A stretch of DNA of 64,000 nucleotides from Mariluticola halotolerans (GCF_021611515.1 NZ_CP090960.1:496001-560000), one strand, 5' to 3'. Positions 1 through 8,495 are shown, counted from the stretch's first letter. A program made the numbers and translations. The notes: generated by a model not told the origin, from the letters alone.

Positions 1-1
1 C

Positions 2-799
2 TATTATCTGACGCTCGGCTGGGCTTTGATTTGTGGCCTGGGACTGTGGGCCTACACGCGGACCCCTTTCGGACGCCTGACATTGGCATTGCGTGACAAT
101 GAGCAGCGCGTGCGGTTCCTCGGGTACAACGCGCATGCTTCCAAGGTCATCATTTTCGCCATATCGGCAATGGTTTCGGGCGTGGCGGGGGCATTGCAGG
201 CGATTTCGAATGAGACAGCGAACTATTCGCTGTTTGCGACGGACGTCTCAGCGCAGGTGGTTCTTCAGACCTTTGTGGGCGGATCAACGATCTTCTTTGG
301 TCCCATTATTGGCGCAACGCTCTTTACGCTCTTCTCGTTTCTTATCTCTGATCTTACCCGCTCATGGGTGTTCTATCAGGGTTTGATCTTCGTGCTGGTG
401 ATGCTCTATGCGCCAACCGGCATTGGTGGTGTCATCCAGTACCACATTCGTCACTGGGGGCAGCTCAATTGGGCGCGGCTTGCGGGGCCATACGCGATTG
501 CTGTGCTTGGTGGGCTGCTTGTTGCTGCGGGGATTGTCTACCTGACCGAGACGGTGGCTGTCCTCTTTGGTGAGGAGTATGCCATGCGCATGCGGGCGGA
601 CGAGGGCGCTCTGCCAAGCTATGAGCTGTTTGGCTTCATCTGGGACCCTGCCGGCATTTTTACCTGGATCGTGCCTGTCGTGCTGCTGGGCGGCGGCGGG
701 GTGACCCTTTACCGCGCCCGCCAGCGGATCACCATTTTCTGGGAAAGCATGGGCCGAAAAGGTGATGCGGAGACTAATTCGTCAGGAGCGGCGCAATGA
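2..799 (+). CDS. Branched-chain amino acid-type ABC transporter permease (LivM-like), 5' truncated
   Basis: The reading frame is open from the left edge, so the N-terminus lies outside the window; about 265 codons remain. The visible protein has several hydrophobic segments and the LivM-family stretch GRLTLALRDNEQRVRFLGYN, the cytoplasmic loop that contacts the ATPases, followed by the typical AISAMVSGVAGAL and VVLQTFVGGSTIFFGPIIGA segments. An extra C-terminal extension with two more hydrophobic stretches (around 480-720 bp) is longer than in plain LivM. The stop overlaps the start of the next ATPase gene by 4 bp, so this is the inner-membrane permease of a HAAT-family importer. The substrate is not readable; such systems also import aromatic acids and amides. 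Confidence 0.9.
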   Translation, partial: YYLTLGWALICGLGLWAYTRTPFGRLTLALRDNEQRVRFLGYNAHASKVIIFAISAMVSGVAGALQAISNETANYSLFATDVSAQVVLQTFVGGSTIFFGPIIGATLFTLFSFLISDLTRSWVFYQGLIFVLVMLYAPTGIGGVIQYHIRHWGQLNWARLAGPYAIAVLGGLLVAAGIVYLTETVAVLFGEEYAMRMRADEGALPSYELFGFIWDPAGIFTWIVPVVLLGGGGVTLYRARQRITIFWESMGRKGDAETNSSGAAQ

Positions 800-1563
800 A
801 TATGAACACGACAATCCCTTCAGCATTGCAGCTTACGAGCGTTTCGAAGACCTTTGGGCCGATCAAGGTTATTCAGGATCTGAATCTTGATGTTGCCCGG
901 GGTGAACGCCATGCTGTTATCGGACCCAATGGGGCGGGAAAATCCACCCTGTTCAACATGATTTCAGGGATGTTTCTGCCATCCGCTGGCAAAATCAGCC
1001 TTAATGGTCAGAGCATTGGCGGGCTCTCGCCGCATGAGATCAACCGGGCCGGTTTGTCCCGATCGTTCCAGATCACCAATATATTCCATCGCATGAGCGT
1101 GTTTGAAAATCTGCGCATCGGCGTGCTTGCCCGCCATAACCAGCGCTTCAATTTATTCAATGCAATCGCTCGTATGCGTGAAATCAACGAGGAAACCGGC
1201 CGGATTCTGGATCTTGTCGGGTTGAGTGTGCGTGCCAACGATCTGGGGGGTGACTTGTCTTATTCCGAGCAACGTGCGCTGGAGATCGGCATGACGCTGT
1301 CCACCGGCGCCGATGTGATCCTGTTAGACGAGCCGACGGCAGGTATGTCGCGCGAAGAGACCGCACAAGCCGTGGAACTGATCCGTAAGGTGACGGAAGA
1401 CAAAACGCTCGTGATGGTCGAGCACGACATGAGTGTTGTGTTCAGCTTGTGCGACAGGGTTTCGGTGTTGGTCTATGGCGACATCCTGGCAACGGATACG
1501 CCCAAAGCTATCAGCGAAAACGAGGCGGTTCAAAAAGCATATCTGGGGGAGGAAGCCGCGTGA
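796..1563 (+). CDS. HAAT-family ABC transporter ATP-binding protein (LivG-like)
   Basis: This 255-residue cytoplasmic ATPase has a canonical Walker A (GPNGAGKST, about residues 42-50), a signature region reading LSYSEQRALEIG in place of the usual LSGGQQ, a Walker B (VILLDEPTAGM) and the H-loop VEHDM. The sequence QITNIFHRMSVFENLRIG is typical of LivG. It overlaps the permease gene by 4 bp and the next ATPase by 4 bp (GTGA), which points to translational coupling and a heterodimeric ATPase pair. The start is the ATG at 796; a second ATG lies two codons downstream. Confidence 0.93.
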   Translation: MNMNTTIPSALQLTSVSKTFGPIKVIQDLNLDVARGERHAVIGPNGAGKSTLFNMISGMFLPSAGKISLNGQSIGGLSPHEINRAGLSRSFQITNIFHRMSVFENLRIGVLARHNQRFNLFNAIARMREINEETGRILDLVGLSVRANDLGGDLSYSEQRALEIGMTLSTGADVILLDEPTAGMSREETAQAVELIRKVTEDKTLVMVEHDMSVVFSLCDRVSVLVYGDILATDTPKAISENEAVQKAYLGEEAA

Positions 1564-2270
1564 ACCTGTTCGAGGTCAAAGGGCTGCATGCCCATTATGG
1601 CAAAAGCCACATTCTGCACGGCGTCGATCTGGTCATTCCCCGGGCATCGATTGTCTCACTTCTCGGCCGCAATGGATCGGGCCGTTCAACTTTAATGAAA
1701 ACCATCATGGGGCTGGTGCCACCGACTGCAGGTTCCATTGCTTTGCAAGGCCGCGAGCTGACGGGCCAACGTCCGCACGCCATTTGCCGTCAGGGTGTTG
1801 GATATGTGCCCGAGGAACGTCTGGTATTTCCAAACCTGACCGTTGGCGAAAACCTCGCCATGGGGGTTCAGAAAGCGCACGCCGATGTTCATTCATGGAC
1901 CGTTGACGAAATGTACGACTATTTCCCGCGCTTAAAGGAACGTCGCGACATCAATGCCGGGTATCTTTCCGGTGGTGAGCAGCAAATGCTGACCATGTGC
2001 AGATCCCTTCTGGGGAATCCTCGCCTTTTGTTGATTGACGAGCCTACCGAAGGCCTTGCGCCCAAAATTGTCGAAGTGGTGATGGAGGTCATTCTCGATA
2101 TCGCCCGGCGTGGTGTTGCTGTTGTGTTGGTTGAACAAAAGCTCACGATTGCGCTCAAGGTGGCGGCTGACGTGATGGTTATGGGGCATGGGGAACTGGT
2201 GTTTCAGGGTACGCCGGATGCTTTGGCCGAGAATCCGGATGTTCGGCGACGCTGGCTGGAAGTTGCCTGA
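1560..2270 (+). CDS. HAAT-family ABC transporter ATP-binding protein (LivF-like) with Walker A Lys replaced by Arg
   Basis: The start is taken as the GTG at 1560, overlapping the LivG stop, giving 236 residues beginning MNLFEVKGLHAHYGKS; the frame stays open upstream but that part is not LivF-like. Family marks are NLTVGENLAMG, the signature LSGGEQQML, the Walker B LLLIDEPTEGLAP and the H-loop VEQK. The P-loop reads GRNGSGRST (residues 36-44), with Arg42 where nearly all ABC ATPases have Lys; codon CGT is clear in the sequence. It pairs with the LivG subunit. Whether this site still hydrolyses ATP is open. Confidence 0.92.
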   Translation: MNLFEVKGLHAHYGKSHILHGVDLVIPRASIVSLLGRNGSGRSTLMKTIMGLVPPTAGSIALQGRELTGQRPHAICRQGVGYVPEERLVFPNLTVGENLAMGVQKAHADVHSWTVDEMYDYFPRLKERRDINAGYLSGGEQQMLTMCRSLLGNPRLLLIDEPTEGLAPKIVEVVMEVILDIARRGVAVVLVEQKLTIALKVAADVMVMGHGELVFQGTPDALAENPDVRRRWLEVA

Positions 2271-2320
2271 AATATCAGATCATTACGGGCTGCGGGCCTT
2301 TCAGAAACGGGTGAAAAACG

Positions 2321-3109
2321 ATGACTTATTTGGAGAGACTGCGCCCGACAGAGGGAGCAAAGGTTCTGGTTACTGCCGGAGCCTCAGGGATTGGTGCAGC
2401 TGTTGCGTCGGCGTTTCTGGAGGTTGGCGCAAGGGTTGCTGTTTGTGATGTTGACGAAGCAGCTCTCGACCGGTTCTGTCGCGAAAATCCGCGCGCCTTG
2501 CGGTTTGTGACAGATGTTTCCGACGCTGCGGCGGTCGACAATATGTTTGAAACGCTCGAACAGGAATTCGACGGTCTCGATGTGCTGGTCAACAATGCCG
2601 GCATTCCCGGGCCGACCGGTAACGTCGATGAAATAGCGCTCGATGATATCCGCCGCACGCTTGATGTCGATCTGCTGGGTCAGTTCATCGTCATCCGCCG
2701 CGCGATGAAGCTTATCAAAAAGAGTGCAGGGGCCTCGATCATCAACATGTCGTCAGTGGCCGGCCGGCTCGGCTATGCCATGCGCAGCTCTTATTCGGCG
2801 TCGAAATGGGGCATTGTGGGAATGACTGCCAGCCTGGCAAAGGAGTTGGGGCCAGCCGGGATACGGGTGAACGCCATCCTGCCAGGTGTGGTGCGCGGCA
2901 AGAGAATGGATGGTGTCATCCAGGCCAGAGCCGATGCAGAGGGGCTTACCTTCGCTGAAGTAGAGAAAGAATATGTGTCCCATATTTCGCTCAGACGCAT
3001 GGTTGGGCCAGAGGATGTGGCCGGCACCGCGCTTTTTTTGAGCTCGCCGGCTGCCGCCAATATCTCGGGGCAGGCCATCAGCGTTTGTGGAAATGTGGAA
3101 ACCATTTGA
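2321..3109 (+). CDS. SDR family oxidoreductase
   Basis: This 262-residue classical short-chain dehydrogenase has the cofactor motif TAGASGIG (residues 18-25), VLVNNAG, the catalytic serine in INMSSVAG and the YSASK active-site tetrad segment near residue 155. The Asp in the CDVDEAAL stretch after the second beta strand suggests NAD(H) preference. The C-terminal ISGQAISVCGN matches the usual end of the family, and the length is normal. It lies 50 bp after the LivF gene and is probably in the same transcript. The substrate is unknown; next to two P450 genes an alcohol-to-ketone step on a hydroxylated product is a reasonable guess, but only inference. Confidence 0.92.
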   Translation: MTYLERLRPTEGAKVLVTAGASGIGAAVASAFLEVGARVAVCDVDEAALDRFCRENPRALRFVTDVSDAAAVDNMFETLEQEFDGLDVLVNNAGIPGPTGNVDEIALDDIRRTLDVDLLGQFIVIRRAMKLIKKSAGASIINMSSVAGRLGYAMRSSYSASKWGIVGMTASLAKELGPAGIRVNAILPGVVRGKRMDGVIQARADAEGLTFAEVEKEYVSHISLRRMVGPEDVAGTALFLSSPAAANISGQAISVCGNVETI

Positions 3110-3278
3110 GGAGCTCGCTCCCAATCGGAACCCGTCGGGCTTTATCCTCATCCGATGCACCGAAGTGAGGCGCGCTGATTGCCGCGTCAGGATTTTATGG
3201 TGTGCTCGCACCCCGTGCCCAGCATCAGTGGTCAACCAGGGCGCAGACGATGTTCAACCTCTGAGGAGGGCAGGTTGA

Positions 3279-3318
3279 TTGACACCAGTGGCAAATAGTT
3301 CAATGATTGAACTATAAT
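3279..3318 (+). promoter_or_regulatory. Sigma70-like promoter with a 21-bp palindromic operator, near-copy of the TRAP operon promoter
   Basis: A TTGACA hexamer at 3279-3284 is followed after 10 bp by a palindrome at 3295-3315 with 9-bp arms (ATAGTTCAA, spacer TGA, TTGAACTAT). A weak -10 (AATGAT) sits at the 17-bp spacing, and a perfect TATAAT lies at 3313-3318. The same layout, TTGAC-N-N10-palindrome with 17 of 21 palindrome positions identical, occurs at 19150-19186 in front of the TRAP operon beside the MarR gene. The likely reader is that MarR protein, and the likely target is the MFS gene downstream. Confidence 0.6.
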
Positions 3319-3332
3319 GTTGAAGGTCAGGT

Positions 3333-3518
3333 TTGTTACCAATGCCCACCGTTAGCGAGTTCGAATCGGATTTTTCTGACATACGCATCGCGTTCCGAGC
3401 GGATCGGTTATTGAGCAAGATTTTCAAGGGTGCGTTGCCCTTTGTCGCCAATGACATATTGCATACAGCCCTGTTAATTCTATTGCCGGTTCTGGTGCTT
3501 TGGCTATCAAACCTGTAG
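3333..3518 (+). pseudogene. Relic of a TRAP large permease (DctM) C-terminus
   Basis: A short open frame ends at 3518. Its last 34 residues (from 3417) contain ALPFVANDILHTALLI and then VLVLWLSNL, which resembles the last transmembrane helix and tail of DctM proteins (pattern G-x-LPF-x-x-AD-I-x-R-x-ALLI-x-FP-x-x-x-LWLP). The part before it has no DctM likeness, so this is read as a deletion remnant rather than a gene, though a real small membrane peptide cannot be excluded. It overlaps the proposed start of the MFS gene and follows a copy of the TRAP-type promoter, which fits decay of a second TRAP operon. Confidence 0.4.
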
Positions 3519-4762
3519 CCGGGAGGTCGCCACGAACCTGGCGACTTAGCGCGACTACCGGTGCCCTGACGGGTGTCGGGCATGGTTTCGTGGCGTTTGC
3601 CGTTTCGGCTTTGCTCAAACCGATTGCAGGTGAGCTGGATTTGGGGCGTGCCGCGGTGTCTGCAGCTGTCGGCCTGGGCAGGCTCGTCGCTGGCCTCACG
3701 TCGCCGGCCGCTGGTCGCATTTCCGACCTCGTCTCGCCACGCTATGTGGTCTTCGCAGGCATGATTGTTACGGCAATAGGGTTGTTTGCAACCGGTCTGG
3801 TGCAGGCACAGTGGCACCTTTATTTGGCTTGGTCGCTGCTTGTTTCCGGCGGGGTCGCGGCGGGGTTCACCGTGGCACTCGACAAGATTGTTATTTCCGC
3901 TGTGCGCGAAGGCCGTGGCATGGCGTTGGCGCTTCGCTTTTCCGTGGCCGGACTGGTCACGACCCTGATGATGCCGATGGTCGCCACCATGATTGAGGTG
4001 TTCGGTTGGCGGGGCACCTGTTTCGCCTGGGGCGGGCTGTTGATGGTACTGGCGCCGGTTTCCCTTGTGGTTCTGCCCGGCCGGATACCTGCCTATACCG
4101 CACAAAAGCCGGTGCCAGGTGGTGGGGTTCCGGGCGAGGATGGATTAGCCGGTCTGCCCGCCATCCCCGATCAGGGGTGGCGGCAGGCCGCCGGTACGCT
4201 CAATTACTGGATTGTTGCATTTACTTTCATGGCGCAGGCGGCTGCCAATACCGGGCTTGTGCTTCATCTCGTGCCGCTGATGACCGATAGCGGCTTTGAT
4301 GCCGGTATTGCGGCATCATTGGTTGGTGCCTTGGTCTTGCTGTCAATTCCTATTCGGCTGCTGACGGGAAAGGTGGCCGATGCTGTGCATCCGGGGCACC
4401 TGCCCATGTTGCTGGGTGGACTGATGCTGCTGGAGGCTGTCGCGATCGGCAGTTATGCTGTCATGCCTTCGTTTGCCACCTTGCTGGCGCTGCTGTTTGC
4501 CTTGGGCGTTTCCGCCGGTGCGCCAACACTGATTGTGCTCGTGCTGATATCTCATCTGTTCGGTGACCAGCACTATGGCACCCTTCAAGGCTCGCTGATG
4601 ATGCTTCAGGTGCCGGGCACCATGATGGCACCGTTTGCAGCGGGTTTCGCATATGACACGATGGGAACGTACGCGCCCGCTATTGCCGGCTTCGCGATAC
4701 TTTTGTGTCTTGGCGGACTTCTCTTGCTGCGTTTGCGGATGCCGGCGCGTGAACAGAGATAA
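3500..4762 (+). CDS. MFS transporter (monocarboxylate/oxalate-formate antiporter-like)
   Basis: The frame encodes about 420 residues with roughly 12 hydrophobic segments in two halves joined by a hydrophilic loop (VPGGGVPGEDGLAGLPAIPD). The N-terminal LKPIAGELDLGRAAVSAAVGLGRLVAGL and AGRISDLVSPRYVV resemble the A-loop of the MCT/OFA group, whose members carry organic anions or drugs across the inner membrane. The start is uncertain: the only usable start codon near the N-terminus is TTG at 3500, overlapping the DctM relic; no ATG occurs in the first 60 codons in frame. The gene stands between the SDR and P450 genes on the same strand and is probably driven by the palindrome-bearing promoter at 3279-3318. 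Confidence 0.85.
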   Translation: MAIKPVAGRSPRTWRLSATTGALTGVGHGFVAFAVSALLKPIAGELDLGRAAVSAAVGLGRLVAGLTSPAAGRISDLVSPRYVVFAGMIVTAIGLFATGLVQAQWHLYLAWSLLVSGGVAAGFTVALDKIVISAVREGRGMALALRFSVAGLVTTLMMPMVATMIEVFGWRGTCFAWGGLLMVLAPVSLVVLPGRIPAYTAQKPVPGGGVPGEDGLAGLPAIPDQGWRQAAGTLNYWIVAFTFMAQAAANTGLVLHLVPLMTDSGFDAGIAASLVGALVLLSIPIRLLTGKVADAVHPGHLPMLLGGLMLLEAVAIGSYAVMPSFATLLALLFALGVSAGAPTLIVLVLISHLFGDQHYGTLQGSLMMLQVPGTMMAPFAAGFAYDTMGTYAPAIAGFAILLCLGGLLLLRLRMPAREQR

Positions 4763-4836
4763 AAGGCCCCGCGCAAGAGAATGATCGGTGCAATCTTGCC
4801 GGACGGCTTGTCTGTTCTCGTCGTATGCGATAATCA

Positions 4837-4860
4837 ATTGACGACATAATTGTCGACAAT
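4837..4860 (+). promoter_or_regulatory. Tandem 12-bp GntR-type operator before the P450 gene
   Basis: Two adjacent 12-mers are seen: ATTGACGACATA (4837-4848) and the perfect palindrome ATTGTCGACAAT (4849-4860). A tandem pair with 11 of 12 identical bases in the second unit lies at 6833-6856, in the space between the GntR gene and the ABC operon. FCD-type GntR proteins commonly bind TNGTNNNACNA-like palindromes, so this is a probable operator. It sits directly upstream of the Shine-Dalgarno GGAGAG of the P450 gene. Confidence 0.65.
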
Positions 4861-4872
4861 ATGGAGAGTAGC

Positions 4873-6075
4873 ATGGTTGAGCGAGGGGATCCGCCGCCGC
4901 ATAACACGTTGCATGAGTTTGACGCTGACGTGCCCGAGACATTCGATTCGGTGCATGAGATGTTCCGCGATTTACGTGGACGCTGCCCGGTGGCGCATAG
5001 CGCCGATTTCGAAGGGTTCTGGGTGCTCACCAAATACGACGATGTGATCAACACCCTGGCCGATGCTGACACCTATTCCACGGCGATCCAGAATGTGGTG
5101 CCGCGTGTGGCTACCTCCGGGCGCCGTCCGCCACTGCATCTCGATCCGCCCGATCATACCCCATACCGGCGGGCTATCACGCCTCTGTTCCGCACGGAAC
5201 GAATGAAAGCGCTGGAACCTGTGGTCAGAAAGATCGTGACAGATCTTCTTGCCCCAGTAGTGGGGCAGGGCGAGGCGGATATATGCCTCGATTTTTCCTA
5301 TAAGCTGCCAATCCATGTCCTGGCGGAGTTTTTCCATATTCCGCCGGAGCAAGCCGAGAAAATTCGCGATATCGGGGCAGACTATAATCGGGCCCTGCAG
5401 CACAAGGACATGGAAAAAGTCCAGGCTACCAGCGTTTTCCTTTACGAGGTGGCTCGCGACATCATTGAGTTGCGCAAGGTTGAACCGTTAGACCCGACCA
5501 TCGACCCCACCAGCGCGTTGTTGGCCGCAAGGCAGGATGGCGAGCCCTTGCCCGAGGAAATGATCCTGGGCACAATTCGGCAATTGCTGGTCGTGGGGAT
5601 CATCGCGCCGACCACCTTCATTGGCTCAATGACTATCCATTTCGCCCGGCATCCGGAGCATCACAGGATGCTCAAGGACGATCCCTCGCTCGTCCCAGCA
5701 GCGCTTGAAGAAATGCTGCGGCTTTATACGCCCTATCGAGGTTTCGCCCGTACGCCAAAGAAAGATGTAACGATCAGAGGCCGTACCATCCCCAAGGATG
5801 AACCTATCGCGCTGTCGTTTACCTCAGCAAACCGGGATGCGGATGCCTTTGAAAATCCTGATGAATTCCGGCTGGACCGTCCTGAGGGACGACAGCATAT
5901 GGCGTTTGGCCGTGGACCTCACCAGTGTGCAGGTGCACCGCTGGCCCGGCTGATGTTGCGGGTGACGCTGGAAGAACTAATCGCGCGCACAGACGGCTTC
6001 GAGATCACCGGAGAAATCCCCATGACCACCTGGCCGGAATATGGGCCGCTGAGTGTGCCAGTGCGGTTTCTTTAG
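4873..6075 (+). CDS. Cytochrome P450 lacking the I-helix acid-alcohol pair
   Basis: This bacterial class I P450 has the ExxR of helix K (EEMLRL), the PxR-like segment FRLDRPEG and the heme loop FGRGPHQCAG with Cys352 as thiolate ligand. The I helix reads LLVVGIIAPTTFIGS, so the usual acid and threonine of AG-x-(D/E)-T are Ile244 and Ala245. The start at 4873 (ATG after GGAGAG) is preferred to the ATG at 4861, which directly abuts the operator and has no Shine-Dalgarno; this gives 400 residues, normal for the family. No ferredoxin or reductase gene is nearby, so redox partners come from elsewhere. Stop codons overlap with the convergent GntR gene. Substrate unknown; the second P450 at 14822 shares the odd I helix. 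Confidence 0.93.
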   Translation: MVERGDPPPHNTLHEFDADVPETFDSVHEMFRDLRGRCPVAHSADFEGFWVLTKYDDVINTLADADTYSTAIQNVVPRVATSGRRPPLHLDPPDHTPYRRAITPLFRTERMKALEPVVRKIVTDLLAPVVGQGEADICLDFSYKLPIHVLAEFFHIPPEQAEKIRDIGADYNRALQHKDMEKVQATSVFLYEVARDIIELRKVEPLDPTIDPTSALLAARQDGEPLPEEMILGTIRQLLVVGIIAPTTFIGSMTIHFARHPEHHRMLKDDPSLVPAALEEMLRLYTPYRGFARTPKKDVTIRGRTIPKDEPIALSFTSANRDADAFENPDEFRLDRPEGRQHMAFGRGPHQCAGAPLARLMLRVTLEELIARTDGFEITGEIPMTTWPEYGPLSVPVRFL

Positions 6076-6788
6076 ACGAAATAGTCGTGGGGCAGGCTCG
6101 CCACATGCTGGTTGCCGGTGCGTACATGGGCGCGCATGGCAGCCTCCGCGGCATCGGGGTTGCCCGAGATGATGGCGGCGGTAATGACCTGGTGATCGCT
6201 GTTGGAGCGGGACATGGAGTCCTCGGTAAAGCTGCGCGGCAATTGCAGCCGGTAAAGCGGCAGGCGCACACGGTATAGGAAAGCCTCGATATGCCGGTTT
6301 TCCGACATGCCGCAGATAGTGGCGTGATAGGCAAAATTCTCGCGATTGTAACCGTCAATGTCGAAGCTGTTTGCTGCCGCGTCGAGCGCGGCCTGGTGGG
6401 CGCGCAATTGATCCACTTGTTCCTGGGTCTTGGGCATTTCAGCCGCCAGACGCGCCGCCAGTCCCTCGAGAACCTCGCGGACCTGGCCCATTTCAAGGAT
6501 CTCGGCCCGGGTGAACCGGCGTACATAGACGCCACGGTTCTCGATGAACTCGAGAAAGCCTTCCCCCACCAGAATCTTGAAAACTTCGCGGATGCGGCCA
6601 CGCCCGACCTGGAACTCATCGGCAAGATCAACTTCGATCAGGCGCTGGCCGGGTGCAAAAGTTCCGCGCCGGATGCGCTCCCGAATACGTTCGGCGATCT
6701 TGGCAAGTGTCTGCGGGGCTGCAGCGACGGTCTCTGAATCCACGACACTTTTCCTTTCCGGCGAAGGCCGCCACCACTCAACGGGCAT
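6072..6788 (-). CDS. GntR family transcriptional regulator, FCD subfamily
   Basis: This 238-residue protein has a winged-helix domain (about residues 25-95: LAKIAERIRERIRRGTFAPGQRLIEVDLADEF, then VGRGRIREVFKILVGEG) and an all-helical FCD ligand domain. Metal-ligand positions typical of FCD are visible: NFAYHATI, SNSDHQVI and MRAHVRTG. It faces the ABC importer operon, and the shared upstream space holds a tandem 12-mer matched before the P450 gene. It therefore probably represses both its neighbours and itself, with release by a carboxylated metabolite, as is usual for FCD proteins. Confidence 0.93.
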   Translation of the reverse strand: MPVEWWRPSPERKSVVDSETVAAAPQTLAKIAERIRERIRRGTFAPGQRLIEVDLADEFQVGRGRIREVFKILVGEGFLEFIENRGVYVRRFTRAEILEMGQVREVLEGLAARLAAEMPKTQEQVDQLRAHQAALDAAANSFDIDGYNRENFAYHATICGMSENRHIEAFLYRVRLPLYRLQLPRSFTEDSMSRSNSDHQVITAAIISGNPDAAEAAMRAHVRTGNQHVASLPHDYFV

Positions 6789-6832
6789 CTAGGCGTCGAT
6801 CTGCCCGTTTGTCAAATGTGCATGACAGAGAT

Positions 6833-6856
6833 TTAGTCGACAGAATTGTTGACAAT
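6833..6856 (+). promoter_or_regulatory. Tandem 12-bp GntR-type operator in the gntR / ABC importer divergent region
   Basis: The two units are TTAGTCGACAGA (6833-6844) and ATTGTTGACAAT (6845-6856). They match the pair at 4837-4860 in order, spacing and core GTCGACA / GTTGACA. The second unit is 57 bp from the GntR start and 58 bp from the ABC binding-protein start, a suitable place to block both divergent promoters. Confidence 0.65.
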
Positions 6857-6914
6857 GTAGCGATGAACCTTAAAGTCGGGCGAGCCGGGGGAGGCCGGCA
6901 CAAAGGAGGGACGA

Positions 6915-8495
6915 ATGGACCAAAAAATTGCGCATCACGTGCGCGCTGCCGCAGTTACTGCGATGCTTGTGACAGTGGGTATCATGCCGGCTGCTGCACA
7001 GGCTGCGGAAGGTGAACTCACCATCGCATTGCCGACATTTTCTGAGGAGACCATGGTGCCCTGGGCGGGCAGTGGTCAACGCAAAACCTATCTCGACATG
7101 GCATATGAGTATCTCGCCTATCTCGATCCGGAGACGGGAAAAGCCGTGCCCGGGTTGGCCGAAAGCTGGGATATGAACGCGGACGGCACGCAATGGATCT
7201 TCCATTTGCGCAAAGGCGTGCAGTTTACTGGCGGCTATGGCGAGATGACCGCCGAAGACGTCAAGTATTCCATCGAACGGCTGATCGGTGAGGACTCGCG
7301 GGCCGGGCCGGCCTCCACCATGCGCCGTACCATCGACACGGTGGACGTGATCGATGACTACACGGTGCAGGTGAACCTGAAGATGCCCGATTTCGCTCTG
7401 GCCGCAGGCTATTTCGGCGCCACGCAGCAGCTCGGTATCGTTTCCAGAGATTACATCGAGAGCCTTGGTGAAGACGCTGCAACCGCTGCTCCCGTAGGCA
7501 CCGGCGCTTATGTGCTGGAAAGCCAGTCGACGGGTTCGGAAATCGTCATGACGGTGCGTGATGACATGGATTTAGCCAATCACTGGCGGGTCAATCCGGA
7601 CTTTGAAACTATCACGTTCAAGGCGGTTCCTGAAGAATCCACCCGCGTCGCCATGCTGCAGACTGAAGAGGCGGATATCGCCCCGATCAGTTTCGATTCC
7701 ATTCCCTCGATTCGGGAGAAAGGCATCGGGATTGTTTCCGCACAAAAGACATGGTCGCCGGTTGTGCGCCTGGGCGGTCTCGTGCTCAACGACGAGAACC
7801 GGAGCAATCCGGATGCGCCCTGGGCCGACGTGAAAGTACGCCAGGCGATGAACTATGCCGTGGACAAACAGACCATCATCGATGAGCTGTTCCAGGGCGA
7901 GGCAACGGTTGCTGCAAGTGACACGCCGGTGACCGCATGGGACTCGGTCGAGCCCTATCCGTATGATCCTGAGATGGCCCGGAAATTACTGGCTGAGGCA
8001 GGTTATGGCGACGGGTTCGACATCACCCTGAAAACGTTCACCACTACACCCGGAGCTGAGTTGCCGTTGATGGCGGAAGCTGTAGCGCTTTACTGGAACG
8101 ATGTGGGCATCAATACGACTATCGAACCGGTGGACTGGCCGGCCCTGCGCTCGCAGTGGACCGAGGGAAAGGCTACCGATTTCGTGTGGACCCATCGCGG
8201 GTTCCCATTTGCCAATCCGGCCAACGGTCTCGAAGCCGGCTTCGTGTCCGACAGCCTGTTCGCCAGCTATGCTTCCGATGAGCTGGATGCGATGATTGAT
8301 GATTATGCCGCCGAGCAGGACCTGGATCTGCGCGAGGAAAAGCTGACAGCAATCGGTCAGTATCTGCGAGACCAGGCGGCGGCGGTTTTCATTGCGCTTG
8401 CCAACGAACCCTACGGTGTTGGCAGCAAGGTCGAAAGCTGGCCGATCAACACCTCCTATGTATGGAATTTCGATCAGGTACAGGCGGCCGACTAA
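6915..8495 (+). CDS. ABC transporter substrate-binding protein, family 5 (peptide/nickel type)
   Basis: The gene encodes 526 residues with a Sec signal peptide (hydrophobic core AAAVTAMLVTVGIM, cleavage near AQAAEG). The mature part follows the SBP_bac_5 pattern: LAYLDPETGKAVPGLAESWDMNADGTQW at the start, FHLRKGVQFTGG, TAEDVKYSIERL and VRQAMNYAVDKQTII. It is a periplasmic receptor delivering ligand to the two permeases and two ATPases downstream. The start is ATG at 6915 after AAAGGAGGGACGA. The family name says peptides, but many members bind opines, sugars, bile-acid-like or other compounds; the P450 and GntR context argues against simple dipeptides. A strong hairpin follows the stop. Confidence 0.93.
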   Translation: MDQKIAHHVRAAAVTAMLVTVGIMPAAAQAAEGELTIALPTFSEETMVPWAGSGQRKTYLDMAYEYLAYLDPETGKAVPGLAESWDMNADGTQWIFHLRKGVQFTGGYGEMTAEDVKYSIERLIGEDSRAGPASTMRRTIDTVDVIDDYTVQVNLKMPDFALAAGYFGATQQLGIVSRDYIESLGEDAATAAPVGTGAYVLESQSTGSEIVMTVRDDMDLANHWRVNPDFETITFKAVPEESTRVAMLQTEEADIAPISFDSIPSIREKGIGIVSAQKTWSPVVRLGGLVLNDENRSNPDAPWADVKVRQAMNYAVDKQTIIDELFQGEATVAASDTPVTAWDSVEPYPYDPEMARKLLAEAGYGDGFDITLKTFTTTPGAELPLMAEAVALYWNDVGINTTIEPVDWPALRSQWTEGKATDFVWTHRGFPFANPANGLEAGFVSDSLFASYASDELDAMIDDYAAEQDLDLREEKLTAIGQYLRDQAAAVFIALANEPYGVGSKVESWPINTSYVWNFDQVQAAD

